Shown: positions 43,641 through 53,434, counted from the stretch's first letter. The stretch: DNA of 64,000 nucleotides from Flavobacterium sp. (GCF_039595935.1 NZ_JBCNKR010000006.1:248001-312000), one strand, 5' to 3'. Notes: generated by a model from the sequence alone, not told the origin. Made by a program: numbers and translations.

Positions 43641-44495
43641 TTATGACTTTGGTTTATAGTGAAAAACTATTAAACAAACGCCTTCACCAGTTCTACTTTT
43701 ATCTCTGATCACTGCTAAACGTAATGATGTTGCTGATAATTCAACCACTTTTACACTATACCAGTTACTTACGTCTCCATAATAATCTCCTCCATAAAGC
43801 ATTTCAACACCTCCGTTAAAAATTAGTTTGTTATTTGCAATATCAAAATTGTAAGTGCCTGATTTTGTAGTTTGCTGAGCGCTTGCCAATGCGGTTTGTG
43901 TTACGCTTGTGTTGTAACCTCCGTTAAGATCAAAATGCATTTCGCCCCAGTTTTTATTTGGCATTACCCAAGAGTTGCTTGCATAATCCGGAAACCAGTT
44001 CCAGTTGTCTCCAGAAGCTGCAGGATAATCTAAACCAGCCCATCCTACAGGATCTGCCATATTCAATTCCCATGTTTTTCCGGCTACACCGTTAGTAAGC
44101 ATATTCCATCTTGGATCACTGAAATATTCTTCGTCATTTTTAGTTACCGTAACTTCAACCGGAGCTGCATCTACAGAACCTCCTCTTGTATACGCTGTGT
44201 AATAAATTGTATATTTTCCGGCAAAAGGAAATACGATTTTATCATCGCTTTTATTTGAATGTCCTAACTCATTTCCGTTGCTGTCCACATATTTCCAATA
44301 CGGAATTATCGTTGGATCGGGATTATTCAATATAACTTCATTTGTGTTTGAAGGATTTTGTGTTACCGAAAACTTAAGCGTAGACGGTGTTAGAGTTACT
44401 GCTGGCAAACTATCTCTGTCTTCTACAGGTTCGCACGAAAATAACGTTAACCCAATAGTTACTGCAGCTACTATTATATATAATATACGTTTCAT
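43641..44495 (-). CDS. PKD-containing surface glycan-binding lipoprotein
   Basis: 284 residues. A lipoprotein signal ends in LTLFSCEPVED. The N-terminal part resembles a PKD/Ig domain (LPAVTLTPSTLKFSVTQNPS, FPFAGKYTIYYTAYTRGGSV). The C-terminal half is beta-rich with many Trp (GDNWNWFPDYASNSWVMPNK, NWYSVKVVELSATSLRLAVI), as for proteins that bind glycans through aromatic residues. It directly follows susD in the operon (18 bases), which is the position of the SGBP-B lipoprotein in polysaccharide loci. The target glycan is inferred, not shown. Confidence 0.82.
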   Translation of the reverse strand: MKRILYIIVAAVTIGLTLFSCEPVEDRDSLPAVTLTPSTLKFSVTQNPSNTNEVILNNPDPTIIPYWKYVDSNGNELGHSNKSDDKIVFPFAGKYTIYYTAYTRGGSVDAAPVEVTVTKNDEEYFSDPRWNMLTNGVAGKTWELNMADPVGWAGLDYPAASGDNWNWFPDYASNSWVMPNKNWGEMHFDLNGGYNTSVTQTALASAQQTTKSGTYNFDIANNKLIFNGGVEMLYGGDYYGDVSNWYSVKVVELSATSLRLAVIRDKSRTGEGVCLIVFHYKPKS

Positions 44496-44513
44496 AATTA
44501 TTTTGTTTTAAAG

Positions 44514-46103
44514 TTAATTCCAGCCTGGGTTTTGCGTAATAGTTCCGTTTGAAAGTATTATCTGCGACTGAGGTAATGGAAACCAGCCTTGAGTTTCTGT
44601 TCTAAAAGTTACGCCAAACTGAGAGTCTCCTGTGTTGTTATCGATAGCTTGTTTCATTGTCGACATACCTTGTCTCAATAAATCGAAGTAACGAAGTCCT
44701 TCAAGAGCTAATTCTAACTGGCGCTCTTTCATGATGTTTGGAATATTTGCCGTTACTCTGTTTGTTGTGTTTTTGAAAGCACGATCACGAACTCTGTCTA
44801 AATCTGTTTGTGCTACCGCCGGGTTTGATTCTAAGTTCAATTCTGCTGCCATTAACAATACATCGGCAAAACGAATAATAGCATAATCCTGATAGTTATC
44901 AATTTGGAAATTTCCTCCATTTGCTTCCACAACACTTACTCCTGCTGCATTGGTAATTGGGCAGTATTTTTTCCATGAATATCCTGTGTATTGACGCTGT
45001 TCTCTAGCCTGTGCATCAAAATTTAGATTTTCTCCAGCGTAATCAATAAATGAAGCTCCTTTTCTGGTATCTGCTGCGCTGTAAGCTGCAACCAGTTTTG
45101 GATTCACGGTTGCTCCTCCCCAACCTGTTGCATATTTTCCGATTGCTCCTCCACGTGGTGCAATGTTGACCTGAAAACGGTTTCCTTCGTGTAAATCCCA
45201 GTTTCCTTTTCCTGAACCGTTAAAACGAACAGCCCAAACCATTTCGGTATTGTCTTCTCCAACAAAATTTTCAAAAGAAGCCGCTAACCAAAGATTCGCA
45301 AAATCAGGAACTAAACCATGTCCGCTATTGTTTACAACATCATTAATATAAGTTACTGCCTGAGATTTTGTAACTACTCCAGCCAAATCTGATTTACCAT
45401 ACACTCCGGTATAGAATAAAAATGTTCTTGCCAGATAAGCTTCGGCAGCCCATTTCGTAATACGTCCGAAATTTGCATTTCCGTATTGTGAATAATTATC
45501 AGAGTTTAAGTTGTCTGCTGCAAATTTTAAATCACTTGCAATTAAAGCATAGGTAACTTCCGGAGATTGTCTTGGTAATTCAAATTCACTCGTTGTTACA
45601 GTATGATCCAGCGGAATAATATCTCCAAACATTTTTGCTGCTGTAAAATGAAAGTGCGCTCTTAAGAAACGAGCTTCTGCTTCGTAACGAGTTTTTAAAG
45701 CAATGTTTGATCCCCATTCTACTTTATCCAGATTTTCTAATAAAATGTTGGCTCTGTAAATTCCTAAATAAGCATTTGACCAAACATCTTTATTCATGTC
45801 TTTATCAGATACATATAAAAATCGGTCCCATTCAATATCGGCCTGACCGTCGGCAATTCCGTAACCACCAAAACAATCATCAGAAGCCTGCTCGCTAATT
45901 AATAAAGGCCCGCCGTAAGCTTCACGCTGCAATACATCATAAACTGCAACCAATCCTTCAAAAGCATCTGATGGAGTTTTATAAAAATTCTCAGTTACTT
46001 TGTCTGTGTATGGTTCATTTTCTAAAAAATCCTCCGAACAAGAGCCTAAAACAAGAAGGCTTGAAAGGGCAAATAATTTTATATATCGTTTCATTGTTTT
46101 CAT
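44514..46103 (-). CDS. SusD/RagB-family outer-membrane glycan-binding lipoprotein
   Basis: 529 residues. A lipoprotein signal ends in LVLGSCSEDFLENEP, with the typical opening of SusD proteins. TPR-like helices follow (TRYEAEARFLRAHFHFTAAK, WAAEAYLARTFLFYTGVYGK). The C-terminal region has FADVLLMAAELNLESNPAVA and LALEGLRYFDLLRQGMSTMK and ends ITQNPGWN, as expected for this family. It caps the SusC barrel and captures oligosaccharide. Only three bases separate it from susC in the operon. Confidence 0.95.
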   Translation of the reverse strand: MKTMKRYIKLFALSSLLVLGSCSEDFLENEPYTDKVTENFYKTPSDAFEGLVAVYDVLQREAYGGPLLISEQASDDCFGGYGIADGQADIEWDRFLYVSDKDMNKDVWSNAYLGIYRANILLENLDKVEWGSNIALKTRYEAEARFLRAHFHFTAAKMFGDIIPLDHTVTTSEFELPRQSPEVTYALIASDLKFAADNLNSDNYSQYGNANFGRITKWAAEAYLARTFLFYTGVYGKSDLAGVVTKSQAVTYINDVVNNSGHGLVPDFANLWLAASFENFVGEDNTEMVWAVRFNGSGKGNWDLHEGNRFQVNIAPRGGAIGKYATGWGGATVNPKLVAAYSAADTRKGASFIDYAGENLNFDAQAREQRQYTGYSWKKYCPITNAAGVSVVEANGGNFQIDNYQDYAIIRFADVLLMAAELNLESNPAVAQTDLDRVRDRAFKNTTNRVTANIPNIMKERQLELALEGLRYFDLLRQGMSTMKQAIDNNTGDSQFGVTFRTETQGWFPLPQSQIILSNGTITQNPGWN

Positions 46104-46106
46104 AAT

Positions 46107-49100
46107 TTAAAAGTTAACATTTAGACCCATCATGTATGTACGCGGCTGTGGGTAATATCCAACATCAATTCCTTTAGCCCAAGACTGGTTTACGTTTCCA
46201 AAACCAATTTCCGGATCCATTCCCTGATATTTTGTGAATGTGTAAATGTTATTTCCGGCAACATATAATCTGAATTTAGTGAAGAAACTAAGTTTGTTTG
46301 TAAGCTTTGTTAAGTCGCATCCAAACGTAGCATTCTTGATTCTGAAGAAATCAGAATTTTGAATATATAAATCAGAGAATTTAGTGTAGTTACCGTTAGC
46401 GTCAGTTCCGTAAGTAACTCTAGGAGTTCTGTTTGAAGTTCCTTCGCTTGTCCATCTGTTTAAGATATCTGTTGTATTGTTTGTGTAAGCACGAGTGTAG
46501 TCATGAATACCAAAAACATTTTGCCCTCCGGCTGTACCGTAAGTATTAATTGAGAAATCAAATGCTTTGTATGAAATGTCAAAGTTTACACCATACGTAA
46601 TATCCGGATTCGGGTTACCAACTTGTGTTTTATCATTAGCATCAATTTTTCCATCGCCGTTTAAATCCACAAAACGAACGTCTCCCGGCTGTGCATTTGG
46701 CTGGACTCCCGCTGCAACTTCAGCCGCATTTTGAAAAATTCCATCGGTTTTTAATCCATAGAAATAACCCATCGGTTTTCCAACCTCAACACGGTTCATC
46801 TCATCTAAACCTTGAAACAATACGTTTGTTTCTCCGTGAATAATGCCTTCGTTGTTGGCAATTCTAAGTACTTTGTTTGTGTTGCGAGAAAGGTTGGCAT
46901 TGATACCAAAATTCCAGTCTTTGCCGATATGATTACGATATCCTAAAGCAATCTCGAAACCTTTATTACTTACATCTCCACCATTTATATAAGGTGCTGT
47001 TGCTCCTGCGTAAGTTGGAATCGAAGCCAGAACTAACCAGTCTTTTGTTTTTTTATCGTAATAATCGAATGTCAAAGTAAAGTTGTTAAACAACACAGCA
47101 TCAAAACCTAAATCTAACTGTTCTGAAGTTTCCCATTTTAAATTGCGGTTTGCTAACTGGTCCGGGCTTGAACCTACTAATAAAGTTTCATCTCCAGTTC
47201 CGAAATGATAGGTTTTATCTGTTGAGTTTACTGTAGACATATAAGCAAAACGTCTTGCAAACTGGTCATTACCGTTTTGTCCCCAGCTTCCTCTAAGTTT
47301 TAAAGTATTTAAACCATTTTTTTCTGAGAATAAAAATCCAAGGAAATTTTCTTTGTCAACATTCCATCCTGCAGAGAAAGATGGGAAAACTGCATATTTG
47401 TTATTTGGACCAAATTCTGAAGAACCATCACGACGAACTGTTGCAGAAAACAAATATTTATTATTGTAATCGTACAATAAACGTCCGAAGTAAGACTGAA
47501 TCGCATAATCTTTACGATTTCCTTTTACCACATTTGATGTCGGATCTTTTGCATTGTCAAGATAAGCGTGGGCAAAATCGTCAAAAATTAAATTTCTTCC
47601 CTGTCCTTCCATATAGTCAGAAGTATTCTTTTTTGCCGATGTACCTACTAAGACATCAAAATTATGAGCGTTTGCAACCGTAATTTTGTATTGAAGTGTG
47701 TTTTCAAAAATCCATCCTGAACTTTTTGTAGCACTTTGTGTAACGCTCGAAACGGTGTTATTATCATTTGAAGAAAGAGAATAAACAGGCCTGAAAGAAC
47801 GATAATTACTATCTGTCATATCAACACCAAAACTTGTTCTGAACGTAAAATCTTTTAAGAATTTTAATTCTGCAAAAACGTTCCCTACATAACGATTGTT
47901 CTTCGTTTGATTAAAGTTGTTATAGTATAAAGATCCAACCGGGTTGCTGATATCTGCTGAAATAACTGAATGAGCAAAATCTCCATTTGCATCGTACGCA
48001 GCATCAATTGGTGCAGCGTTTAAGAAACTTCTAATACCATTGCTGTAAATTCCGTCATCAGCAATTCCGCTGCTTTTTACATTTGCAAAAGTGAAGTTTT
48101 CTCCAATTTTTAAATGATTCTCAATAACTTCAGAAGTAGAGTTTACACTGAAAGTAATACGATCATATTGTGACTGATTCGCAGCTCCGCCAATCATTCC
48201 TTCTTGTCCGTAGTACGATAATCCAGTTGCAATAGTCGATTTTTTATCACCACCGGTAATCAAAAGGGAGTGGTTTTGTTTGATTGCTCCGTCATTGAAC
48301 AAATCATCCTGCCAGTCGTGATTAGGAAATGCAGCAATTTGTGCTTGTGTATACAAAGGCGCATAACCAGAATTTACACGAGCTTCGTTTGCGATGGTTG
48401 TGTATTCCTGAGTATTCATTAAATCCAGTTTTTTAGCAACCTGCTGAAAACCTGTATATGAATTAAGAGAAACATTCATTTTTCCGTCTTTTCCTTTTTT
48501 GGTTGTTACCAAAATAACTCCGTTTGCTGCTCTGGCACCGTAAATAGAAGCAGCCGAAGCATCTTTAAGAACGTCCACCCTTTCAATAACCGACGGATCA
48601 AGATATCCAATTCCGTTATCAACCACAACACCGTCAACAACATAAAGCGGATCACTGTTTCCTGCCGTTCCCGCACCACGAATGTTTACTACCATGTTTG
48701 CACCAGGCTGACCAGAAGATGACGTTACAGAAACTCCCGAAGCCTGACCTTGTAAAGCATTTACAACATCAAGACTCGCAACCTGCTGAATGTCTTTTCC
48801 TGAAACTAATGAAGTTGCGGCAGTATTTACCTTTTTCTTTTGTGTACCGTATCCGATAACTACAATTTCTTTAAGTTCTGCTGTTTCTTCCTGCATGGTA
48901 ACATTGATAGTTTTTTGAGTTCCTACTGTTACTTTCTGTGTTTTAAATCCGATAAAAGTAAAAACAAGAACGTCTCCGATTTTTGCTTCTATTTTATAAT
49001 TCCCGTCAAAATCGGTAGCGGCGCCAATTTTTGTTCCTTCAACTGCAACAGTTGCTCCCGGAACTCCCATTCCGTCAACAGCCGATGTTACAATTCCACT

Positions 49101-49211
49101 TACAGATCGGGATTGTGCCTGAGCAAAAGCCGACTGCATCATAAATAAGCCAAACAACAGAGTCGTGCAAAACGAGAGCATTGTTGTTTTAATACAATAT
49201 TTGCTTTTCAT
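46107..49211 (-). CDS. SusC/RagA-family TonB-dependent transporter
   Basis: 1034 residues. The signal peptide ends near AFAQA. An N-terminal CarboxypepD_reg-like domain (SVSGIVTSAVDGMGVPGATV) is followed by a SusC-type plug: GTQKKKVNTAATSLVSGKDI, VVNIRGAGTAGNSDPLYVVD, VIERVDVLKDASAASIYGAR and GVILVTTKKGKDG. The barrel ends in RTYMMGLNVNF. It imports large oligosaccharides into the periplasm with SusD as the lid. It is the first gene of the operon, divergent from the two NrtR/AraR-like regulators across a 461-base control region. Confidence 0.96.
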   Translation of the reverse strand: MKSKYCIKTTMLSFCTTLLFGLFMMQSAFAQAQSRSVSGIVTSAVDGMGVPGATVAVEGTKIGAATDFDGNYKIEAKIGDVLVFTFIGFKTQKVTVGTQKTINVTMQEETAELKEIVVIGYGTQKKKVNTAATSLVSGKDIQQVASLDVVNALQGQASGVSVTSSSGQPGANMVVNIRGAGTAGNSDPLYVVDGVVVDNGIGYLDPSVIERVDVLKDASAASIYGARAANGVILVTTKKGKDGKMNVSLNSYTGFQQVAKKLDLMNTQEYTTIANEARVNSGYAPLYTQAQIAAFPNHDWQDDLFNDGAIKQNHSLLITGGDKKSTIATGLSYYGQEGMIGGAANQSQYDRITFSVNSTSEVIENHLKIGENFTFANVKSSGIADDGIYSNGIRSFLNAAPIDAAYDANGDFAHSVISADISNPVGSLYYNNFNQTKNNRYVGNVFAELKFLKDFTFRTSFGVDMTDSNYRSFRPVYSLSSNDNNTVSSVTQSATKSSGWIFENTLQYKITVANAHNFDVLVGTSAKKNTSDYMEGQGRNLIFDDFAHAYLDNAKDPTSNVVKGNRKDYAIQSYFGRLLYDYNNKYLFSATVRRDGSSEFGPNNKYAVFPSFSAGWNVDKENFLGFLFSEKNGLNTLKLRGSWGQNGNDQFARRFAYMSTVNSTDKTYHFGTGDETLLVGSSPDQLANRNLKWETSEQLDLGFDAVLFNNFTLTFDYYDKKTKDWLVLASIPTYAGATAPYINGGDVSNKGFEIALGYRNHIGKDWNFGINANLSRNTNKVLRIANNEGIIHGETNVLFQGLDEMNRVEVGKPMGYFYGLKTDGIFQNAAEVAAGVQPNAQPGDVRFVDLNGDGKIDANDKTQVGNPNPDITYGVNFDISYKAFDFSINTYGTAGGQNVFGIHDYTRAYTNNTTDILNRWTSEGTSNRTPRVTYGTDANGNYTKFSDLYIQNSDFFRIKNATFGCDLTKLTNKLSFFTKFRLYVAGNNIYTFTKYQGMDPEIGFGNVNQSWAKGIDVGYYPQPRTYMMGLNVNF

Positions 49212-49672
49212 AGTAAAAGAGTTGGTTTAAATTAAGTTAGTTGTAGTTTATATAATCAAGTGTAAGTTTCGTTTATTTAAAAAATTACCTCATTCTGCTA
49301 TTTCAAAATATCATCTTTTTAAACTTATAGTCATTTTGAAAATATCTTATGGTAAATTTGACTACAAGTGTAAAACTTTTTTTCTATTTTAGCAAAATAT
49401 TAAGGTTATTTTTTTTCAATTCTAATTTATAGGGAGTCATTTTTATTAATCTAACAAGAACTGATCTTAAAGTGAAATGAAAAATATTGAAAAAATTGTG
49501 TTTTAGTATTTTGACAATCAATCGTTTAAAGAATATTTATTTTAAAATTTATTTTTTATTAGTTTTTCAAACAGCTGATTATCAATTTTTTGATCTGTTA
49601 AAAAAATATTAAGTAATCAAAAAAGACAGTTATGCATTTTATTTGTTTAATTTGTCAAAATTTATTTCGCAT
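49212..49672. promoter_or_regulatory. Long divergent control region between susC and the regulator pair
   Basis: 461 bases, very AT-rich, no convincing reading frame. I found no exact TAnnTTTG element for either gene. The nine-base direct repeat CAAGTGTAA occurs at 49257-49265 and 49365-49373, 108 bases apart. An imperfect dyad AACAG...ATCAA-TTTT-TTGAT-CTGTT lies around 49566-49600. These are the best candidates for operator sites, but the evidence is weak. Confidence 0.4.
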
Positions 49673-50389
49673 ATGGATAAAAAAGTAGATGCCGACTCAG
49701 TTGCAAAAAGCGAACAAAATGCAATGAATGCAATCACGATTGACTGCGTTGTTTTTGGTTTTGATGAAGGCAGTCTAGAAGTACTTTTGGTTCAGCACGC
49801 AGAAGGTATCAGTAAAGGAAAATGGGGACTTCCCGGCGGATGGATTTATAAAAGAGAAAGTACTGATGATGCAGCACATCGTTTATTGAATGAACTTACA
49901 GGTCTTGATAATATATATCTGGAGCAGTTAAAAGCGTTTGGAGATCCGGATCGTTTTCCGCTCCGACGCGTTATTACGATAGGATATTATGCTCTTGTAA
50001 AAAGAGAAGATTATAATATTAAAGCTGGTTTTACGGCTTCTGATGCTAAGTGGTATAAAATCAATACTATTCCTGATTTAATTTACGACCATAATGAAAT
50101 CTTATCTTACAGTATAAAAAATCTTAGGAACCGTGTTCGTCAGGCACCTATTGGATTTAATTTATTGCCGGAAAAATTCACATTATTGCAGTTAATGCAG
50201 CTTTATGAGGAAATTCTTGGCGTTGAAATGGATAAATCTAATTTCCGCCGAAAAATTCTGCACATGAAATTATTAGTTGCCTTAGACGAAAAACAACAGG
50301 ATGTTTCGCATAGGGCAGCAAAACTGTACAAATTCGATCCGGATATTTATAATAAACTAACTGAAAAAGGTTTCAATTTTGAATTTTAA
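49673..50389 (+). CDS. NrtR/AraR-like regulator 1 with a degenerate Nudix box
   Basis: 238 residues from the ATG at 49673; an earlier TTG adds ten residues. The Nudix fold is plain (CVVFGFDEGSLEVLLVQHAE, GLPGGWIYKRESTDDAAHRL), but the Nudix box ends RLLNELTGL in place of REUxEExGU, so the metal-binding Glu are lost and hydrolysis is unlikely. The C-terminal winged helix has FNLLPEKFTLLQLMQLYEEI, NFRRKILHMKLLV and HRAAKLYKFDPDIY. In Bacteroides a member of this group, AraR, responds to arabinose. By position it should control the susC operon, sensing a released sugar. Followed by a paralogue after 22 bases. Confidence 0.88.
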   Translation: MDKKVDADSVAKSEQNAMNAITIDCVVFGFDEGSLEVLLVQHAEGISKGKWGLPGGWIYKRESTDDAAHRLLNELTGLDNIYLEQLKAFGDPDRFPLRRVITIGYYALVKREDYNIKAGFTASDAKWYKINTIPDLIYDHNEILSYSIKNLRNRVRQAPIGFNLLPEKFTLLQLMQLYEEILGVEMDKSNFRRKILHMKLLVALDEKQQDVSHRAAKLYKFDPDIYNKLTEKGFNFEF

Positions 50390-50411
50390 AAAACAAGCAT
50401 AATAGCTAAAA

Positions 50412-51146
50412 ATGGCAGCAGTATCTTCTAAAAAAACTTCTAAAACCGAAAGCAAATCTGCTTCAAATAATGCGACAGCAATTGACGGAATTTCAATTGA
50501 CTGTGTCATTTTTGGTTTTAAAAAAGAAAGTCTTGAAGTACTTTTAGTGCAGCACGCCGGCGGAGAAAGTGAAGGAAGCTGGGGAGTTTTAGGAGGCTGG
50601 CTGAAAAGAGAAGAAAGTGCCGATGATGCTGCACAGCGAATTCTGTATGAACTTACGAGTCTGGATAATATTTATCTGGAGCAGTTAAAAGCCTTTACAA
50701 ATCCAACACGTGTTCACGATCGCCGCATTGTAACTATTGGATATTATACACTTGTCAATCAGGAAGACTATAATGTTAGAGCAAGTATAGCGGTTCGTGA
50801 AGCAAAATGGTGCAAGATAAATGAGGTTCCCAATTTAATTTTTGATCATAATGAAATTTTAAATTTCAGTTTGATGCAGCTTCGAAACCGCGTTCGCCAG
50901 GCACCAATTGGTTTTAATTTGCTTCCTGAAAAATTTACTTTATTACAGCTCATGCATCTTTATGAAGAAATCCTCGGAATTGAACTGGATAAATCTAATT
51001 TCCGAAGAAAAATCCTTCACATGAAACTCCTTTTGGCACTCGATGAAAAACAGCAGGATGTGTCGCACAGAGCCGCAAAACTCTATAAATTTGACGCCGA
51101 AATCTACAAGAAACTGACTGAAAAAGGTTTTAATTTTGAGTTTTAA
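50412..51146 (+). CDS. NrtR/AraR-like regulator 2, tandem paralogue
   Basis: 244 residues. The N-terminal 25 residues are Lys/Ser-rich and unlike those of its neighbour. After that the protein tracks it closely, with near-identical C-terminal halves (QAPIGFNLLPEKFTLLQLMH, SNFRRKILHMKLLLALDEKQ, HRAAKLYKFDAEIYKKLTEK). The Nudix box is again broken (RILYELTSL; Gly to Ser, Glu to Leu). The sugar-pocket half differs more than the DNA-binding half, suggesting that both bind the same operator but respond to different ligands. It was probably formed by tandem duplication of gene 1. Confidence 0.88.
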   Translation: MAAVSSKKTSKTESKSASNNATAIDGISIDCVIFGFKKESLEVLLVQHAGGESEGSWGVLGGWLKREESADDAAQRILYELTSLDNIYLEQLKAFTNPTRVHDRRIVTIGYYTLVNQEDYNVRASIAVREAKWCKINEVPNLIFDHNEILNFSLMQLRNRVRQAPIGFNLLPEKFTLLQLMHLYEEILGIELDKSNFRRKILHMKLLLALDEKQQDVSHRAAKLYKFDAEIYKKLTEKGFNFEF

Positions 51147-51212
51147 ATTAAAAATTGATTCCTGTGATTTAACTATCAGTCATACATCATTCCAGAATCC
51201 AAAACTTTGCGC

Positions 51213-51220
51213 TATCTTTG
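51213..51220 (+). promoter_or_regulatory. Candidate -7 promoter element for lepA
   Basis: TATCTTTG fits TAnnTTTG and lies 89 bases before the ATG, leaving a long leader. Confidence 0.5.
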
Positions 51221-51234
51221 CCCTTTAATAAGAT

Positions 51235-51256
51235 GCTATAAAACAATTGTTATAGC
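51235..51256. repeat. Dyad in the lepA leader
   Basis: GCTATAA pairs with TTATAGC across an eight-base loop, 53 bases before the start codon. It may be an RNA hairpin. Confidence 0.4.
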
Positions 51257-51309
51257 GCAATTTACATCTCAAAAAATACTTAAACTCGATAGAGAACTGA
51301 TATATTAAA

Positions 51310-53106
51310 ATGAAGAAGATTCGTAATTTTTGCATTATTGCACACATTGATCACGGTAAAAGTACATTAGCAGACCGATTATTGAGCGCAACTCAAACTG
51401 TTTCGGCCCGTGAAGAAAAAGCACAATTGCTTGACAATATGGACTTGGAGCGTGAGCGTGGAATTACCATAAAAAGTCACGCCATTCAAATGGAATATAA
51501 ATACAAAGGCGAGGAATATATCCTGAACTTAATTGATACTCCGGGCCACGTTGACTTTTCATATGAAGTTTCACGATCGATTGCTGCCTGCGAAGGTGCG
51601 CTTTTGATTGTTGATGCGGCACAAAGCATTCAGGCGCAGACTATTTCGAACTTGTATTTGGCTTTAGAAAATGATCTGGAAATTATTCCGGTTTTAAATA
51701 AAGTAGATTTACCAAGTGCAAATCCGGAAGAAGTAAGCGACGATATTATCGATTTATTAGGATGTAAATTAGAAGATATTATTCACGCATCTGGAAAAAC
51801 CGGTTTTGGTGTTGAAAATATTTTGGCAGCAATTATCGAAAAAATTCCTGCTCCAAAAGGAAATCCTGATGAACCGTTACAAGCTTTGATTTTTGACTCG
51901 GTTTACAATCCATTTCGTGGTATTGAGGTAATCTTTAGAGTTGTAAATGGTGAAATCAAAAAAGGTCAGAAAATTAAATTCATGGCTACAGACAATGAAT
52001 ATTTTGCTGACGAAATTGGAACTTTAAAATTAAACCAAGTTCCTAAAAATGTAGTTTCTGCCGGAGATGTTGGTTATTTGATTTCCGGAATTAAAGAAGC
52101 ACGCGAAGTAAAAGTGGGTGATACAATTACGGATGCAAAAGTTCCGACTACGAATATGATTACTGGTTTTGAGGACGTAAAACCAATGGTATTTGCCGGA
52201 ATTTATCCTGTTGATACTGAAGATTATGAAGATTTACGTTCGTCAATGGAAAAATTACAATTGAACGACGCGTCTTTAGTTTTTACACCTGAAAGTTCTG
52301 CGGCGTTAGGATTTGGTTTCCGTTGCGGATTTTTAGGAATGCTTCATATGGAAATTATCCAGGAACGTTTAGAGCGTGAATTTGATATGACTGTAATTAC
52401 AACGGTTCCTAACGTTTCGTACTTGGCTTATACTAAGAAACACCCAGAAACGCCAATCGTTGTAAATAACCCTTCAGATTTACCTGAACCTTCAAAACTT
52501 GACAGAGTTGAAGAACCATTTATAAAAGCAACCATCATTACAAAATCTGATTTCGTTGGAAACGTAATGAGTTTATGTATCGAAAAACGTGGTTTAATTA
52601 CGAACCAAACCTATTTAACGACTGAAAGAGTTGAGTTGAATTTTGATATGCCTTTGGCGGAAATTGTATTCGATTTCTACGATCGTCTTAAAACAGTTTC
52701 TAAAGGTTATGCTTCTTTTGATTACTCTCCTATCGGAATGAGAACTTCGAAATTAGTTAAATTGGACGTTCTTTTAAATGCACAAACTGTCGATGCACTT
52801 TCTGCATTAATCCATGAAGATAACGCTTACAACATCGGTAAAAAAATGACCGAGAAATTACGAGAATTAATCCCAAGACAGCAATTCGACATTCCGATTC
52901 AGGCTGCCATTGGAGCAAAAATTATCGCTCGTGAAACGATTAAAGCACTTCGTAAAGACGTTACCGCAAAATGTTATGGTGGAGATATTTCGCGTAAGCG
53001 TAAACTTCTTGAAAAACAGAAAAAAGGTAAAAAACGTATGCGTCAGGTAGGAAACGTTGAGATTCCGCAAGAAGCATTTATGGCTGTTTTGAAATTGAAC
53101 GATTAG
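51310..53106 (+). CDS. lepA: Elongation factor 4 (LepA)
   Basis: 598 residues, full length. GTPase motifs: [20 protein letters not shown] (G1), [15 protein letters not shown] (G2), [14 protein letters not shown] (G3) and [11 protein letters not shown] (G4). Domains II and III follow, with the LepA-specific C-terminal domain ending in [34 protein letters not shown]. LepA acts on ribosomes during translation elongation or initiation under stress. It stands between the regulator pair and the WYL gene with its own promoter element and terminator, and is not part of the polysaccharide locus. Confidence 0.97.
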   Translation: MKKIRNFCIIAHIDHGKSTLADRLLSATQTVSAREEKAQLLDNMDLERERGITIKSHAIQMEYKYKGEEYILNLIDTPGHVDFSYEVSRSIAACEGALLIVDAAQSIQAQTISNLYLALENDLEIIPVLNKVDLPSANPEEVSDDIIDLLGCKLEDIIHASGKTGFGVENILAAIIEKIPAPKGNPDEPLQALIFDSVYNPFRGIEVIFRVVNGEIKKGQKIKFMATDNEYFADEIGTLKLNQVPKNVVSAGDVGYLISGIKEAREVKVGDTITDAKVPTTNMITGFEDVKPMVFAGIYPVDTEDYEDLRSSMEKLQLNDASLVFTPESSAALGFGFRCGFLGMLHMEIIQERLEREFDMTVITTVPNVSYLAYTKKHPETPIVVNNPSDLPEPSKLDRVEEPFIKATIITKSDFVGNVMSLCIEKRGLITNQTYLTTERVELNFDMPLAEIVFDFYDRLKTVSKGYASFDYSPIGMRTSKLVKLDVLLNAQTVDALSALIHEDNAYNIGKKMTEKLRELIPRQQFDIPIQAAIGAKIIARETIKALRKDVTAKCYGGDISRKRKLLEKQKKGKKRMRQVGNVEIPQEAFMAVLKLND

Positions 53107-53153
53107 ATTTTTTTATTTTAGAAGAAAGAATAAAAAGCAAAGAATATAGATTT

Positions 53154-53183
53154 AACCCGATGACTTATGTTATCGGGTTTTTT
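53154..53183 (+). terminator. Intrinsic terminator after lepA
   Basis: AACCCGAT pairs with ATCGGGTT around a 10-base loop, then six T. Confidence 0.75.
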
Positions 53184-53211
53184 GTTTTTTTGTTGTGGAT
53201 TTGGATTGCGT

Positions 53212-53314
53212 AGACGCACAGCGGTGCGTCTCTACGGATAAACTTCGCAAAAATATATTTCTATCACGTCCTATTTCACCATGCAGAATTGTAGAGACGC
53301 ACCGCAGTGCGTCT
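53212..53314. repeat. Two facing copies of the AGACGCAC palindrome
   Basis: Copies at 53212-53231 and 53295-53314 with flanking TAGACGCA / GTAGAGACGCA sequence in inverted orientation. Related copies are at 36099-36118 and 55633-55652. Confidence 0.8.
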
Positions 53315-53401
53315 ACACAAAGTATGCCGACAACGATGAGAACCAATAAATCTGTCCCAATTTGGAACAAACTTCTTATTTATTTAAACTCTGAACCTTT
53401 G

Positions 53402-53409
53402 TATCTTTG
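53402..53409 (+). promoter_or_regulatory. Candidate -7 promoter element for the WYL gene
   Basis: TATCTTTG fits TAnnTTTG, 25 bases before the ATG at 53435. Confidence 0.5.
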
Positions 53410-53434
53410 AATCTCCGAACCTCAAAAGAAAAAA

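Larger units (their letters stand above)
53107..53434. other. Repeat-bearing region between lepA and the WYL gene
   Basis: 328 bases. It has the lepA terminator and two AGACGCAC-type palindromes at 53212-53231 and 53295-53314, which lie as inverted copies so that the whole stretch can fold into one large hairpin. Reading frames on both strands through this element are products of the repeat, not genes. A -7 element for the WYL gene ends the region. Confidence 0.7.

Noticed and set aside
53170..53410. Overlapping frames of 66-71 codons on both strands after lepA
   Set aside because: Their sequence (for example repeated CVDALRCVST) is simply the translation of the facing AGACGCAC palindromes.
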